Source of the DNA: Trissonchulus latispiculum
Lineage: Eukaryota; Nematoda; Enoplea; Enoplida; Ironidae
Direction: 5' to 3'
Length of the DNA: 64,000 bases
NCBI GenBank assembly: GCA_030248195.1
Contig: JASAND010006515.1
Coordinates: forward strand, 20,035-84,034
A model generated the notes under the pieces. That model was not told the origin of the DNA, did not search any database, and was given only the letters and a program-made list of their open reading frames with translations. Made by a program: the position numbers and the translations under genes. Positions 1 through 12,126 of the stretch are shown here, piece after piece. Positions within the stretch are counted from its first letter, which is position 1, and each line of letters begins with the position of its first letter.

Positions 1-570
1 TCAAGATTTTATCTCGCGCAACTAAATTTTACCCCGCGCAACAAAGCGCATCAACATTTTGCCCGCGCAACAAAATTTTTGCCCCCGCGCAACAAAGCGC
101 ATCAAAATTATGCCCCGCGCAAAAAAATTATCTCCGAGCAGCAAATTTTCTACACCCGCGCAACAAAGCGCATTAGAATTGTATCTCGTGCAACGAAACT
201 TTTACCACGCGCAGCAAAGCGTATCAAGATTATATCCCCCAACACAATTTTCATCGCCGCGCAACAAAATTTATAGCCCCGCGCAACAAAGCGCATCAAG
301 ATTTTATATAAACCGCGCAACAAAAGTTTTACCCGCGCGCAACAAAAAGTGCATTAAAGTTTTATGCCATGCAACGGAATTTTTAACTCGCGCAGCAAAG
401 TGCATCAAGATTTTATCCTGTGCAGCAAAACACATCAAGATTTTACCGAACAACCAAATTTTTACCCCCGCGCAACAAAGCGCATCAAAATTTTACCGCA
501 CAACCAATACCCCTGCGCAGCAAAGCGCATCAAAATGTTGTCCCGCGCAAAAAATTTTAAGTTTAATTCG
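1..570. repeat. short-period minisatellite (CGCGCAACAAAGCGCATCAA-type)
   Basis: Degenerate tandem repeat whose unit, about 28-30 bases with variable spacing, contains CGCGCAACAAAGCGCATCAA followed by an A/T-rich stretch such as gattttatc. Units recur across the first 570 bases and the array enters from the left edge of the window. Open frames through it exist only because the repeat lacks stops. The array decays after about 560. Confidence 0.85.
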
Positions 571-2315
571 AACGCTTAAAGATACGCAGTTAAAAATAAA
601 AATACACCGCCGCAATACTTGGCAATTGGCATTTCAAGACTACTCTCAATTAATTTGCTGAAACAATTTACCGTAGTTTGTTTAATAGCGAAGTCTTAGG
701 ACTGATGTAATATCGCACAACAGATTTAATAGCACACAAACTATTGGCGACTAGCAAGTAGCAACTAGCTGTAACCAGAAATGAAACGGGGTCACTATTT
801 GCTGACCCGGTGACCCGGTCAACCCCTGACCCGGTGACCCGGTATTTTTGAAAATTCAGGTTTAAGCTTGGAAAAATTGAAAATACTTATATCGGGGTGA
901 GGTGAGTGTTTTTTACCTTTCTGGACATTTTTGGCGTGTAAAATAAGAAGTCGGGCGAAATTTTTGCTTTTTTAAAGTAGTAAAATTGGAAAGTAAATAT
1001 TGTAAGTAAGCCGGAAAAAATCAAAACTGATTTGCACGATATCGCACTCAATGTGATGTGAACTAAACTGCATAGCTTTTTGGATCAAACAAATTCGAAC
1101 AAAATATATACTCCGGCAAAGTCATTACTTCATCTAATTCTAATCACGAGCTTAACATTAGCACTTTTTGTTATCATTATTTTTACAAAATATTCTGTGT
1201 AGTTGTACGGTTGATGGTTTCACTCAGCGGACATTCTTTGGAAATATTTTTTGCTAATTTCTAGGATTCAGACAATATATGCTATAAATAAAAATCGTCC
1301 CCCGCACCGGATTCGTAGGTATGATAACATTATAGAAAAAAATAGAAAAAAGAGCAAAAAACCAAATAATTTACTGCTTCTTTAAATTTCATGCTACTAA
1401 AAGCCAAAGAATTTTTATTTTTTAAGTTTTTGCGGAATATTCATTTCGTTTATGAAGAACAAGCTTGAAATGTATCCAAGTTTTAGGAGATTGCTATTTT
1501 TGCTTAAAATAGTGTAAAAGTTTAAAACACTTTCTCGGTTCTTCAAAGTGAAAAAATAAAGTTTCGAACAGCGATTTCATTACAAAATCAAAACATTTCG
1601 TCAACTGCTGTGGGCTCTGCCCCAAAGACCCCCGTTGCAAACATTTTACTGCGACTGTTACCCTCTTTTTACGCCCCCTCTTGTTCCATTCTATATTGGT
1701 CGCTCCACCTGCCGCCGCTTCCTTTGCAATTTATTTTTTAGGTATTAGATTTGTGCAAACACTTGTTCATTTTGTTTTTGCTGTTTACTGCATTCTTTTC
1801 CTAATGTTTCCCCTGCCGGAGTTGTTTTTAAAACTGATTTTTACCAAACGATAAAGTTGCAAAACTGTTCTAAACTTCCAAAATTCCAACGTAAGCCGGA
1901 GCCAAACATTTGAGTGTTTTCACTAAGGATTTTCTCAGCGCGTTCAGGAATTTATCAAACCCCCACTACATTCTAAACTGTTAAAGTTACTTGTCATAGC
2001 GTCGACTTTTGAAAACTAATTATAACTTGGTTAATAATGCTAATTAAATTTTAAAAGCGGAATGAATTAACTGCATTCTTAAAATTCCCTTGCTATTTGA
2101 GTAAAACCAGAGAATAAAAACTTTAGCAATTTTTTGCGAGATTCGTCAAAATCTTGGAGGATTGCGTAAAAGTTAGCAAATCTTTCCGGCTGAGGGGCTT
2201 GAAAGATGCGTGACAAAACAGAACTTCGTAAAAACCACAGTCGACACATATAGTGAAGAATTAAAATTTGACCCCCGCGCAGTGATCTCGAAGGCTGTGC
2301 AGGCTAGAGTAAGTA
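571..2315. other. no gene seen; A/T-rich sequence with a GACCCGGT repeat patch
   Basis: I see no coding exon here. At about 790-845 the octamer-like motif GACCCGGT is repeated several times. The same motif cluster recurs near 39510-39570 and 41935-42000, so this is a piece of a dispersed repeat. The rest is A/T-rich with no convincing structure. Confidence 0.5.
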
Positions 2316-4600
2316 CGTGTATGTCGTTTTAATATTTGGACAGTTTTTAAGTGTTGGGGGGGATCTTGGGGGGGGGGGTTGGGGGGGGGGGGGAGGGGCA
2401 AAAGAATGGGGGGGGCCCAGGTTTTTAGTTTTAGAAAAAAATGAGTGGGAAGGGGGGAAAAATGTGGGAATGGGGGGGGTGATGTGTGTTTTTTTGTTAT
2501 ATATTTGTGGTAGGTTTTACATCCATTTTTGCGAATTTTTTTCAAAATTTTTCAGGAATTGCAAAAAATTTTTCAAAAATTTTGCATTTTTTACTTGGTT
2601 TGGACCCAGTTTTAGGGGGGGAGGGGGGTTTGAGCTCGGCTTGGGGGGGGAGTAGTTGAGGCCGGGTAGGGGGGGGTCTGGCCTCTCCGTGGAGGGGTCT
2701 CACAGGGGGTAAACTGTAGCCTGGTTCACCTATGTTCATAGGTGTAACGGGGTGTGTTTGGGCGAGCGAGGAATTCTTGTCACAGGTGTTCATAGGTGTA
2801 ACGGGGTAAGAAGGGGGGGGGGAGATGATTTCCTTCAGCCTTCACGAAATCATAGATGGGGTCGGGGGAATTTGGAGGAGGGAGAAAAAATTTTTCGTCA
2901 GCTTTCTATTTTACGTAATTTTTGCAATGAAAAAAGTTTTTGCAGGTTTGAGGTGAGGGGTTAAGCGGTGAAGCAGGGTGGGGGATCCCCTAAATTTTCG
3001 ATTTTATGCCATTTTTGGCCATTTATTGGCCAAAAATCTGGGAGGGGGGCAGCAAAAATCTGAAAATCTGGGGAGGGGGGTTGCCAAAATTTGTCATTTT
3101 GGTGGGGGTGTCCGCCCCACCCCCTAACACACTTATGGGTGGAAGCCATTTTTTTCTAATCTGGCGCTGTTCTTTAATCGTTTGGGCGAGGAATTGTTGT
3201 CTGTCATAGGTGTTTTTTCAATCATCTCCCAGGGGTTTGATTTTCAATTTTTTTCAATTTCAACTTTTTTGGGGGGGACACCTTCCGGCTGAAAATGTTT
3301 TTTTGGGTGGGACGAATATTTTGGGGGGACGTCCCCTCACCAATTGGGGGGCTGCAGCGGCGCTAAAAATGGTGGCTATTTCTACGGTAAATTTTGCAAA
3401 CATTTTCAAAAAATGTCTAGGGGCTGAAAATGTGTTGGTGCGTATTTCTTTGTATTTTTACGGTAAATTTTGCAAAAATTTTCAAAAAATTTCTAATTTA
3501 ATTTTTGTCTTGCCCTCCGCCAAAACAGGGAAACAGAAGCTGGGCCATCCCATCGACTTACACAAGGAGAACGAGAAGCCATTGAAAAACAACGAGAGCA
3601 GTTGCCTACCTGCAAAGCTCCAAAGAGGAGACAGACGAAGACAAAATAAGCCAATGAAAGAAGAATCGATACGACTCAACGAGAACTAGAATTTTGCAAA
3701 CATTTTCAAAACATTTTCAATTTAATTTTTGTCTTGCCCTCCCCCGCCAAAACTATAGGTGTAATTGGGGGGGGGTTGGGGGGTAACCCCCCAGCCATGT
3801 TTGCAACCCCCCCAGAAATTTTTGGGGGCCACCGCCCCCCCCCCCCCCAGTTGGGGGGAGGGGGGGTAGCCGCACCGAAGGCGCCAAAATTGGCCAAAAA
3901 TTGGTTATTTTTATGGTAAATTTTGCAAAATTTTTCAAAAAAGTTCAAATATTTGGCTTAGCTTGTTTATTATCGCGAGAAATACACGTTTATAACTGTT
4001 TTATGGTCTTCTAGAGTTGATATTGACCTAATTCTGGACTCAGAAACATGTTGGCAGTTTTTTCACAAAAGTTTTTGAGTTTAAAAACACTGTCTAATGT
4101 TAAAATTACTTTATGATTTCATGTTTTTCGGCATTAGCAATGGCTGAAAGAGCGATTGGGGGGTTGGGGGGGTGGGGGGTCTAAAAAGGGCCCCCAAAAT
4201 GCTGGGGGCCCCCAACCCAAATCCCCGTTACACCTATGCCCAAAATCCAAAACAGAATTTTGTAAAAATTTTCAAAAAATTTCTAGGGGCTGAAAATGTG
4301 GTGGTGCATATTTCTACGGTAAATTTTGCTATAATTTTCAAAAAATTTCTAATTTAATTTTTGTCTTGCTCATTTATTCGAAAAAACTTGGATTTTTTGG
4401 AAAATTTAGAATTTTTCCAAAAAATTTCGCATTTTTACTACTTTTGAGGCAAAATTTTCAAAATTTTGAGGGTGGGGTCTGGGATTTGGCCAGTTGGGGC
4501 GGGGTCTGCCTCCAAAATTTCGAGGGTGGGGTCGGCACTTTTCTATTTGGGGGGAGGGGTCCCCCCCCCAGGTAAATCAATGCTTGAGGGATTGTATTAT
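2316..4600. repeat. G/C-tract-rich repeat region with CATAGGTG motifs
   Basis: Long runs of G or C alternate with A/T-rich sequence. The 16-mer CATAGGTGTAACGGGG occurs at 2737-2752 and 2791-2806 and in inverted orientation at 4223-4238, so it may bound an inverted-repeat element. The phrase ggtaaattttgcaaa followed by ttttcaaaaaa recurs near 3385, 3465, 3690, 3915 and 4320. Translations are poly-Gly or poly-Pro artefacts of the homopolymers. I call no gene. Confidence 0.55.
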
Positions 4601-6085
4601 TCATAGGTGCTTAGATTCACCGGAAATTTTGGTTGGGGGAGGGTAAACTTCAAAAATTTGGCGGTCGACTCACAAATCAAAGACAAAAAAATTTTCGAAT
4701 CCTAAGCAGGAGCCAAGGCAAAATTTTTGTCCCCCCCATCAAAATAAGTGCCGAAAAACCCACCCCCTTTATGGGGGAAATCCCATTCGCTGCCTGAACC
4801 AAGGGTTGGAACTATGAGCTCTAAAACATAGCAGCAGAGAGCGCGACTCTTTCTTACGTATGTGTAGAAAGATCAAGTCAGACCTGTGAGGGGTGGGTTT
4901 CCCCCCATTTGGTGTTTTCCCTCCATTGGGTTTCCCCCATTTGGGTTGTTGTTTCCCCCATTGGATTTTCCCCCCTCTACTTTTTTCATTATACCGGCCT
5001 AACGGCAGAACCTACAGAAGTGCAAGTGGGCTTAAAAGAAAGAAATATAATATTGCAAAGTGTTTGAAAATTACCAGGGCAACTCCGCTTCCTCATATTA
5101 TTTAGTTTTTCAGTTGTAGTATCTTTAGTACAATTTTATAGCGACCTGAAATTTTTTGTTAAATTTTTTCTGAGCCAAGAATTTTCACTCGCTTAATCCG
5201 GTTTTAACTGGATACCGGGTACCCGAAGCAGGACCCGGGTACCAGACTACCCGTGTCCATGCCTAATAGGTAACGTGTCATAACCTAGGCGATTTTCGAT
5301 ATCTGACCGGGATCGTTCAGGCGGCCGGCCCAAAGTTGGTCCGGTCAAATAGTGATTTTGGAAAAATTTCAATGTCCCAACTGCAGAGAAAATAGTAAAA
5401 AATAGGCATAAATATATATGTAGTTTTGGGCCATTTAAAGGGACGCATATAAGGGTTATCGGGATCGCTGAATACGGTGAGCATAGTCGCGGTGCTGTCC
5501 GGTGCTGCCATCGCGCTGTACTGCTGGGTTTATTTTAGGCAAAAATAAGTGGCGGGGGGGACGCCCCCCACTAGTGGGGGGAGGTCGAAAAGTGAGGGGG
5601 GATAAAATATGCCAAAATGCCAAAACTGCTGCATAAATTGCCTGTTTTCTACACACACTACTATAAGCATGCTTAAACGTGCTCAAAAGTCAAGTTTTAT
5701 CACCCATGAAGGCGATTTTTGATCAAAAATTTCCGGCGAAGCCTGAAAAATTTTGAAATTTTTGACCAAAAATCCTATAATATTTGGCAATTTCTGGGCA
5801 CCTTAGGGTGAGTGGAGGGGAAGCCCAAAAAAGTGGGGGTGGGGCCGTGTGGGGGGAGGTGCTCTAGTGGGGAAACTCAAAAAGCGGGAGGCGCCCCCCC
5901 CCAGTAAAATAAACCCAGTACTGTAATGCAGCAACCATAGAACGTGGCTGTAGACTTTGTAAACGGTTAAACATATTACATTGGGTGTATATATATAGCG
6001 CGGCGGGAAAAAACCCAATCCGATATGCGGGAAAAACCCATCGCCAGCGTGAGTCACCCATGAGCTAGATCGGATTTAAATAGCC
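4601..6085. other. no gene seen; repeat-derived intergenic sequence
   Basis: No exon with recognisable protein similarity. A CCGGGTACC-type patch occurs near 5205-5250. G- and C-runs occur near 5560 and 5890. The phrase ggcgggaaaaaaccc near 6002 recurs in altered form near 6920. Confidence 0.4.
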
Positions 6086-6088
6086 TAT

Positions 6089-6642
6089 TGCGTCCGTCAA
6101 AAGATACTGATCCCGATACTAACCATAAAATCACAGGAAAATTTTCAATAAATTCTCAGTCAATTTAATATCCAGGAAATTGCACATTTTAGCGTGAGTG
6201 TGCCAAATCAGTTCTCGGTGGTTTTCGGTTTCCACGGAAATTGCACTTTTGGGTGTGAATGTGTCAAATTAGATTTCGGTGGTTTTCGGTTTCCTGTGAA
6301 ATTGCACTATTGGGTTGGAATTTGTCAAATTAGTTTTCGGTGGTTTTAGGTTCCTATTCTCAACATTGTGTTGTTCCGGGGAAAGTGCAGTTTGCATGGT
6401 GAATATGCCCAAATGATTCTCACCACTTTTAGGTTTCCACGGAAAGTGCAAGATTAGGTGTGAATGTGCCAAATCAGTTTTCACCACTTTTGGGTTTCCA
6501 CAGAAAGCGCAGGATTATCTGTGAAAGTGTCTGTTGAGATCTCACTCATTTTTGTTTCCAAGAATTCGCATTTTTAGGTTTCAGCGGTGCCGAAAGCGTG
6601 ATTGTTTGCTTACTATCGGGATCAATATCTTTTGACAGATGC
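6089..6642. mobile_element. inverted-repeat element carrying an internal ~62-bp tandem repeat
   Basis: GTCAAAAGATACTGATCCCG near 6095-6114 is matched in inverted orientation by CGGGATCAATATCTTTTGAC near 6618-6637, giving terminal inverted repeats of about 30 bases with a few mismatches. Between them are about six diverged units of ~62 bases (6205-6560), each containing a form of TTTCGGTGGTTTTCGGTTTCC followed by a G-AAATTGCAC-like tail. There is no coding capacity. It looks like a MITE that expanded internally. Confidence 0.6.
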
Positions 6643-7700
6643 ATATCTTAAAGAGCATCGAAAACTACCCTAGAGGGTATATTATTGTAGTTCCCCCTGC
6701 CTCTCAGCAAATTTTTTGGGACTTTGGAAATTTTGTAATTTTTGGTCCCAACATGGGGGTCAGGCAAGGTCAACTTAAACTGTGGGGGGTCACCCTGAAC
6801 TACTGGAAATACTTAGCCCAAAACGGATTATAGTTTCACAGAGGATATGTCTCGAACTTCACGATGGTGTATGCAATTTGGCTTTCGTACCTGTGGTGCG
6901 ACCTGGGGGTGACCTAGACACGGCGGGAACAAAACCCATGTGCGGAAAAAACCCAAATTTCAAAATGAAATTATGCTAATTTTTCACTAAAATAGGTCGG
7001 GTTTGGCTTTAAATGCAATAAAAACACGTTTTCCATGTGATAGGATGCTTAAACTGCAAAAATTCAGCAAATTTCAAAAATTTCCAAAATTTGCCTTGTT
7101 TACGTGTTTAGAAGTTTAGAAATTTAAAAAGTTTAGAAGTTTAGAAATACGAAGTTTAGAAAAATCAATTTTATATACATGATTTTTTGCAGAAATATTG
7201 ATATTTTATGATTCAGATGTATATATATACTAAAAATGACCCGCTCTTTCGTTTTTCCTTCATTGGCAGTATAGTTTACATCTGGTCCGGTGGCTTCGGT
7301 TGATTACTGAGGGAATTTTAAAGTTTCTTTCACACTTTTTTCAAAAATTTTTGGTGGGAGGCCCGCCCGCCTTCCCTGTAAAAATACCCTGAGTTAATTT
7401 AATTGCCAAGGTCCTTTTTAGAGGCTAAGAATTTCTTGACGGTTACTTTGCAAATCTCCACTTTATCAATCTTTTCTACGTATATATATACGTATACGTC
7501 TCATTTTGTAGGTCCCACCAGAATTCTTTCTTTAGACTCTTTCTTTGCACTGGACCTGCTGTGGATCACAGTTGGCGGTCATTTCCCGTGATGGTTTTCT
7601 TCGCGTTTTTGAGCCACATCACTTTTGGTAGAGTTCAATATTATTTGTTTTTTGAAAAATTGTCTAAATGGCGCTAGAAACCTAACCAACGTATATATAA
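6643..7700. other. no gene seen
   Basis: A/T-rich sequence with short local repeats (for example gtttagaa, repeated near 7107-7165). I see no coding exon and no element with clear ends. Confidence 0.4.
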
Positions 7701-8600
7701 TTATGTAGGGGCGCTATCGCGCCCCTACATAATATGGGTGTAAAGACGTCTGCGCGGCCCTCTGGAGACCGTGTTGGCCTGGTGCCAGCTAATTAGAGGT
7801 CCAGGAGGGATAAAAATGTTACCGTCGTAAAGTACTCGAGTAGTACTACAAGTACCACCATAGTTTTGGTTAAAATTCGGAACTTCGAAATTTTGCACTA
7901 GGCGAGACTTACCGTGCGGTTGTTTTTTTTCTCGGTTAATAACGCTTATTGGAAGTGCATTTTCTAGCGAAGTCTTGGAACGATATGGGCATTTTGGTCC
8001 AATGCTACTATGATATGTTGGTAGACAGTATCCCCCTTGCTACGTACCAAACGAAGGTCATTTTGGCACTCGGCCAACTTTGGCTCTGTGCCAAGGCCCC
8101 AAAGTCGGACTTTCGCTATTTTGGCACTTCGCTTGAAATCAACTTTTTTTCACAGGCTAGCAGCTAGATCGGTTTGGTTTATTTTATTTGAATATTTCGG
8201 ACTATGCGCACAAAGTAACGAGGGGGATTTTTTAATTTCGCTCCGCAGCTTTCAGGAGATGGGCCAAAACTTTGCATTTTTTGGCCTGTTTGGGCGAAAA
8301 GTTTCTAAGTCCCACTTTTACTAGAAATGGCCTAAAAGTCAGTAAAAATGGTGGTACCCATACATAGTAAATCAGGGTCGCTGAAAACGATGAGCATATT
8401 GCCGATACCGCCCGAAGTAACCACTGGTCACTACGGCCTATGGGGCCTATTGACCACTGGTCAAACGGCCTAAACCTGCGTTTTTCGGCGTTTTGGTCGG
8501 GGGCATATATGGTAAATCGACTACGCTCGTTTCAATGGGCATATTTTCAGAATTCAGACCCGATGGAAGTGACCACTGGTTTGGTTTTAACGATTGATTG
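7701..8600 (+). repeat. dispersed repeat family A, copy 1 (starts with a perfect hairpin)
   Basis: The copy begins at 7701-7732 with a perfect 14-bp stem (TTATGTAGGGGCGC and its complement) around a TATC loop, followed by AATATGGGTG. A second copy starts at 12127. Both share the block GGAGACCGTGTTGGCCTGG, then CACTAGGCGA, and later several TGACCACTGGTCA palindromes with GGGGGCATATATGGTAAATC. A ~40-codon frame beginning at 7949 (MEVHF, WNDMGIL) has a related frame at 12372 (MEMHF, WNDVGIL). Two copies alone do not show it is coding. Confidence 0.6.
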
Positions 8601-8961
8601 GAGCTCACTAATTCAATTTGGTTCATGAGTGGAAATAGTGTCAAATCTGAAAATTTGCTATCAAGATCTAATCTCCACTTTATAATTTTCTGTGTAATTT
8701 TGGCGATGTAATTTCTACGTTTGCAGATATGTACGCTATTTTTAGCCAACTGTTGTACTTCAGATATATACATTAGTTTTTTATGACTCTCACAACAAAG
8801 CTGAGCAATTCACATTTTGTTACTAAATAACCCCTAAATCTAGATTTGTTACCTTCCGTTAAAGAGTTTTTAGTCGCATGAAATGTAAATGCAAAGTTTT
8901 ATGCTCCAAACAAAAAATTCACTGTTTTTTCCTCGATGCAAAAATCCAATTCTTGTTTCAG

Positions 8962-11671
8962 GGTGAAACCGTCCGACTGTGCCGACTGGCGATCCCAGAT
9001 TTTGCAACAGGAACTGGATCGGTACTATGCCACGAATAGTCGGGCCTTAGACTCGTCCCTGCTTCGCTACTTTTCAATCACAAATCCGGTGGTTGGCCTC
9101 TCCTTGATCCGGTATCTGGGTTCATCTCGCTCCTTTAATCCGGGTAACAATAAGGATAGACTTAGTTTATGTTAATATTAATGCAAACTGATTAATTGAC
9201 TGGGAGCTAAAGTTGCATAAAGCTACCAGGCTGAAACTGCGAAAAGATGTATGTGTGTCTTGCTCACTTTCCGATAATTCGATACCATTGCTCATTGGGT
9301 TATCATCTCGTCTTGTCCTATACTGCTGATGCTGGCTTTGCTCCAAGCAGATGCCTACGTACTCAAATATCTTCGCCTCCTTCGTTTTGGTTATAAATTG
9401 CATGAGAAATTTTTGGAGGGGGAGATTCTTTTAAAATAAGCCAGAAATTGGTTATTTTGGCGTATTTTGTAGATTGAAACGAAAAATTCTTGAAAATGTC
9501 TCGATTATGGTTAAAAATAGCCATTTTCACGTAAACATCTCTGGCGAAGCCGGAACATTTTTGAACATTTGCTCATTTTGGCAAAAATTAAAAATCTCGG
9601 GAGCAAAAATCCCGAAAGTGGGTGATTTCGGGGCAGTCAATTTTTGGGGGTGCCTGTAAAAATACCATGAAATACCTGAACTTTACATTACCTCTACTAC
9701 TGACCTCTACGTTACAGCTCCACTGTAACTATTGAAAGTACCACAATGAAATATTATTTGTAACGAAAACTTTCCATCTGTTTTCTTTAAGCAGCAACGC
9801 TCGATCTTGTTTGGGTTTGGTCATCATTTTAACAATGTGTTTTCATGTGCTTTTCTATGCTGTTTTCTAGGTAGTCTTCGTATGACCCTGTCCCTTTGTT
9901 CCTCGCAGCATCATCTGGTGAACGAGGTGGAATTCTTCCACCTGATCGATCTAATGGCTCAGCGAATGAAGGGAACCTTCGTCTTTGACGGTTTTGCCCT
10001 GGAGGCCCTCAGTTTCACCCATCGCTGGAAGCAATGCTATCAGCATCTGGAGAGGCTGGAAGCCCTGAAGCAGGCATCTGTAAAGGACGTTTCACACGAT
10101 CAAAGTTTGGTCAAAGTTTTCTTTGTCAAAAAACTTTGAGTCAAAGTTTAAGTGTCAAATCCTTGCTTTCACACGTTCAAATGTTTGGCGCCAACATTTG
10201 ACGGACGGTTACTTCAAAATTGAATCAAAATCTAATTTCGAATTGATTATTCTGTTTAGTCTGTTAGGATACTTTTGTAAGCTAACTGGAAACCATGGCT
10301 GGATAGTAGTAATTCCGTTTGTGTTCACTATACCTTACTGTCCGGTTGGTATGTTTAGCGAGTTTTTAAAATTAAAGTAGGTTCTCTTTCGGTTTTTGAC
10401 TATCTTTCTGTAATTTTTCATGGTGGCTCCCTTCCCTTAATAGACTGTGAAACGAATTTTGCTACTCGTCGACGTCTCGTTTGTAAATTCTTCCTTTTCC
10501 AGTTCAGAAAGTTTTGTGTTGGGTTGGGCATGTGAAGTTGCCAATCAATTAAATTCCAATTAAATTCTTTAGTTCCTTTAAGAATCACTAATTAGCAATA
10601 AATACAGAAATCAGCAATAAAACAAGAAATACTGAGAAATAGACACTAACATTAAAAGTCTCCTGGATTGTTCCTACAATTTTGATTGGCTGTTTGATCA
10701 AATTTCTTTGATGGAGTCGCTCTTCAAACAAGCAAACTTTGATGATTCCATCAAAGTTTGATGGTCACTTTGACGGCGTTTCACACCATCAAATTTCCAT
10801 CAAAGTCCAGTTTCGTCAAAGTTTGACAAAGAAAACTTTGAGCAAGCTTTGATCGTGTGAAACGGCCTTAAGCAGTTAAGTTAAGGTTGTACCCTACAGA
10901 AGATATGATTTACAAGGGATAGGGAACGTCGAATATTCTCGTTTTCAAACTCAAAATAGTTAGCTTGTTTATAAAATGTTTTCAAACAAAAAACCAATTG
11001 AGACCTGGTTTTTACTTTAGATGTTTCGTTTTCCTGTTACATGCTTTTTTATTTGAGTAATTTCAATATTAGGTTCCAAAGAAATTGTTCTTGTGGATCA
11101 GATTTTTGTCTACTCTGACCACACTGGCACTTGAGATTTGAGAACAGAGAAGTCAGAAATGTCGTTAAGAATTCCATATTTAGCCGACTTCTTTCTGTAC
11201 GAATCTGTGTGACATATATACATGGGCAAGACTCTTTTACGAATATGTCCGGTTAGGCCAGGGGATGGAGTTTCGTCAGAAAGATTAAAAAATTTGTTTT
11301 CCGTATTTGTGTTCTTATTTTTGTTTTCTGTGTCCGTATGTGTTTTTCCGTATTTTGCATTGAGAAGCGCTGAGTCTTCTGAAAACTGCTGGATATCGGA
11401 TGAAACTAGACCTTTTTAAGTGCAGATCTCGAGCGATGCTTTAAATTTTTAAAAGAATGTCCCGTATGGTAAAACTTTAGGACCATGTGGAGGAACCCCA
11501 AATTCCTAGAGACTGGAAGTTCCCCCCCCCCCCTTTCGTAAGAAATGTAATACGTACCCGTACCTGTGTACTGTAAATGTGCACATTCTGTTGACCTTGT
11601 TCCTTCTGTCTAGGCGACTCATTACAGTTTCATACTGGCTGCCTGTTTTCGCAACGACGATCTCAACGAAG
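8962..11671 (+). CDS. pentatricopeptide-like protein, partial (three exons); candidate mitochondrial RNase P subunit PRORP
   Basis: Three exons join in phase with canonical acceptors and donors: 8962-9143, 9871-10079 and 11614-11671. They encode about 150 residues, starting VKPSDCADWRSQILQQELDR and ending THYSFILAACFRNDD. The predicted helical hairpins, including WKQCYQHLERL followed by YSFILAACF, have the spacing of pentatricopeptide repeats. The order resembles the PPR region of animal PRORP/MRPP3, which helps cleave the 5' leader of mitochondrial tRNAs. That assignment is from memory of the family and is tentative. The first exon begins mid-codon, so 5' exons are missing or lie upstream in repeat sequence. 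The last exon ends in phase 1, and no continuation is visible in the repeat-filled 11672-16088. The PRORP nuclease domain is not seen. The next exon, at 16089, cannot follow because its phase would create a stop at once. Confidence 0.45.
9144..9870. other. intron of the PPR-like gene
   Basis: Begins gtaaca and ends ttttctag. It holds A/T-rich sequence and a patch near 9540-9620 (CTGGCGAAGCCGG, GGGAGCAAAAATCCCG) that looks repeat-derived. No element with clear ends. Confidence 0.45.
10085..10867. mobile_element. MITE with CAAAGTTTGA-rich terminal inverted repeats, inside a PPR-like-gene intron
   Basis: The left end GGACGTTTCACACGATCAAA pairs with the right end TTTGATCGTGTGAAACGGCC. The inverted similarity continues inward through many short CAAAGTTTGAC units. 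Length is about 783 bases with no coding capacity. Flanks are TAAA on the left and TTAA on the right, which could be a decayed TTAA target, but this is not decisive. The element starts only five bases inside the donor of the preceding exon (exon end 10079). Confidence 0.7.
10868..11613. other. intron remainder; nothing recognised
   Basis: Between the MITE and the third PPR-like exon. It contains a C-run near 11523-11533 and A/T-rich sequence. I see no exon or element boundary. Confidence 0.4.
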
Positions 11672-12125
11672 GTATTGGAAATCATGCCGTATAAGTATCC
11701 TTTTTTGGCAGTGACGTTTGTGTCTAGTTGCGCTGCAGTAGAGTGCTGCTGAAGTACAGCGCGGCTTAAACTAGCTACACAAAAGTTTAATCGTCTGAAA
11801 TTCTGCAGGCACGTGCAGAATAGCGTTGGAAATCATGCCGTATAAGTTTCCTTTTTTGGCAGTGACGTTTGCGTCTATTTGCACTGCAGTACAGTGCTGC
11901 TGAAGTACAGCACGGCCTATAATTAGCTACACAAAAGTTGCAATCGTCTGAAATTCTGCAGGCACGTGCAGAATAGCATTGGAAATCATGCCGTATAAGT
12001 CTCCTTTTTTGGCAGTGACGTTTCCATCTGGTTGCGATGCAGTAGAGTGCTGCTGAAGTATAGCACTGCCTATAACTGGCTTCAGATACGTTGCAATTGT
12101 CCAAAATTTCACATATAACTGCAGA
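11672..12125. repeat. ~152-bp tandem repeat, first block (three copies)
   Basis: GGAAATCATGCCGTATAAG occurs at about 11677, 11829 and 11981, a period of 152. Each unit also carries TTTTTTGGCAGTGACGTTT, a GCTGCTGAAGTACAGC segment and ATCGTCTGAAATTCTGCA. Diverged units resume at about 14800-15085, so the array was split by the insertions at 12127-14795. The array begins immediately after the third PPR-like exon. Confidence 0.8.
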
Positions 12126-12126
12126 A

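Noticed and set aside
1..661. 200-codon open frame and CRISPR-like regular repetition at the left edge
   Set aside because: The repeat is directly adjacent and degenerate with no unique spacers, and the frame simply follows a stop-free minisatellite.
2261..3950. Gly- or Pro-rich open frames on both strands
   Set aside because: They arise from G and C homopolymer runs and show no domain or splice structure.
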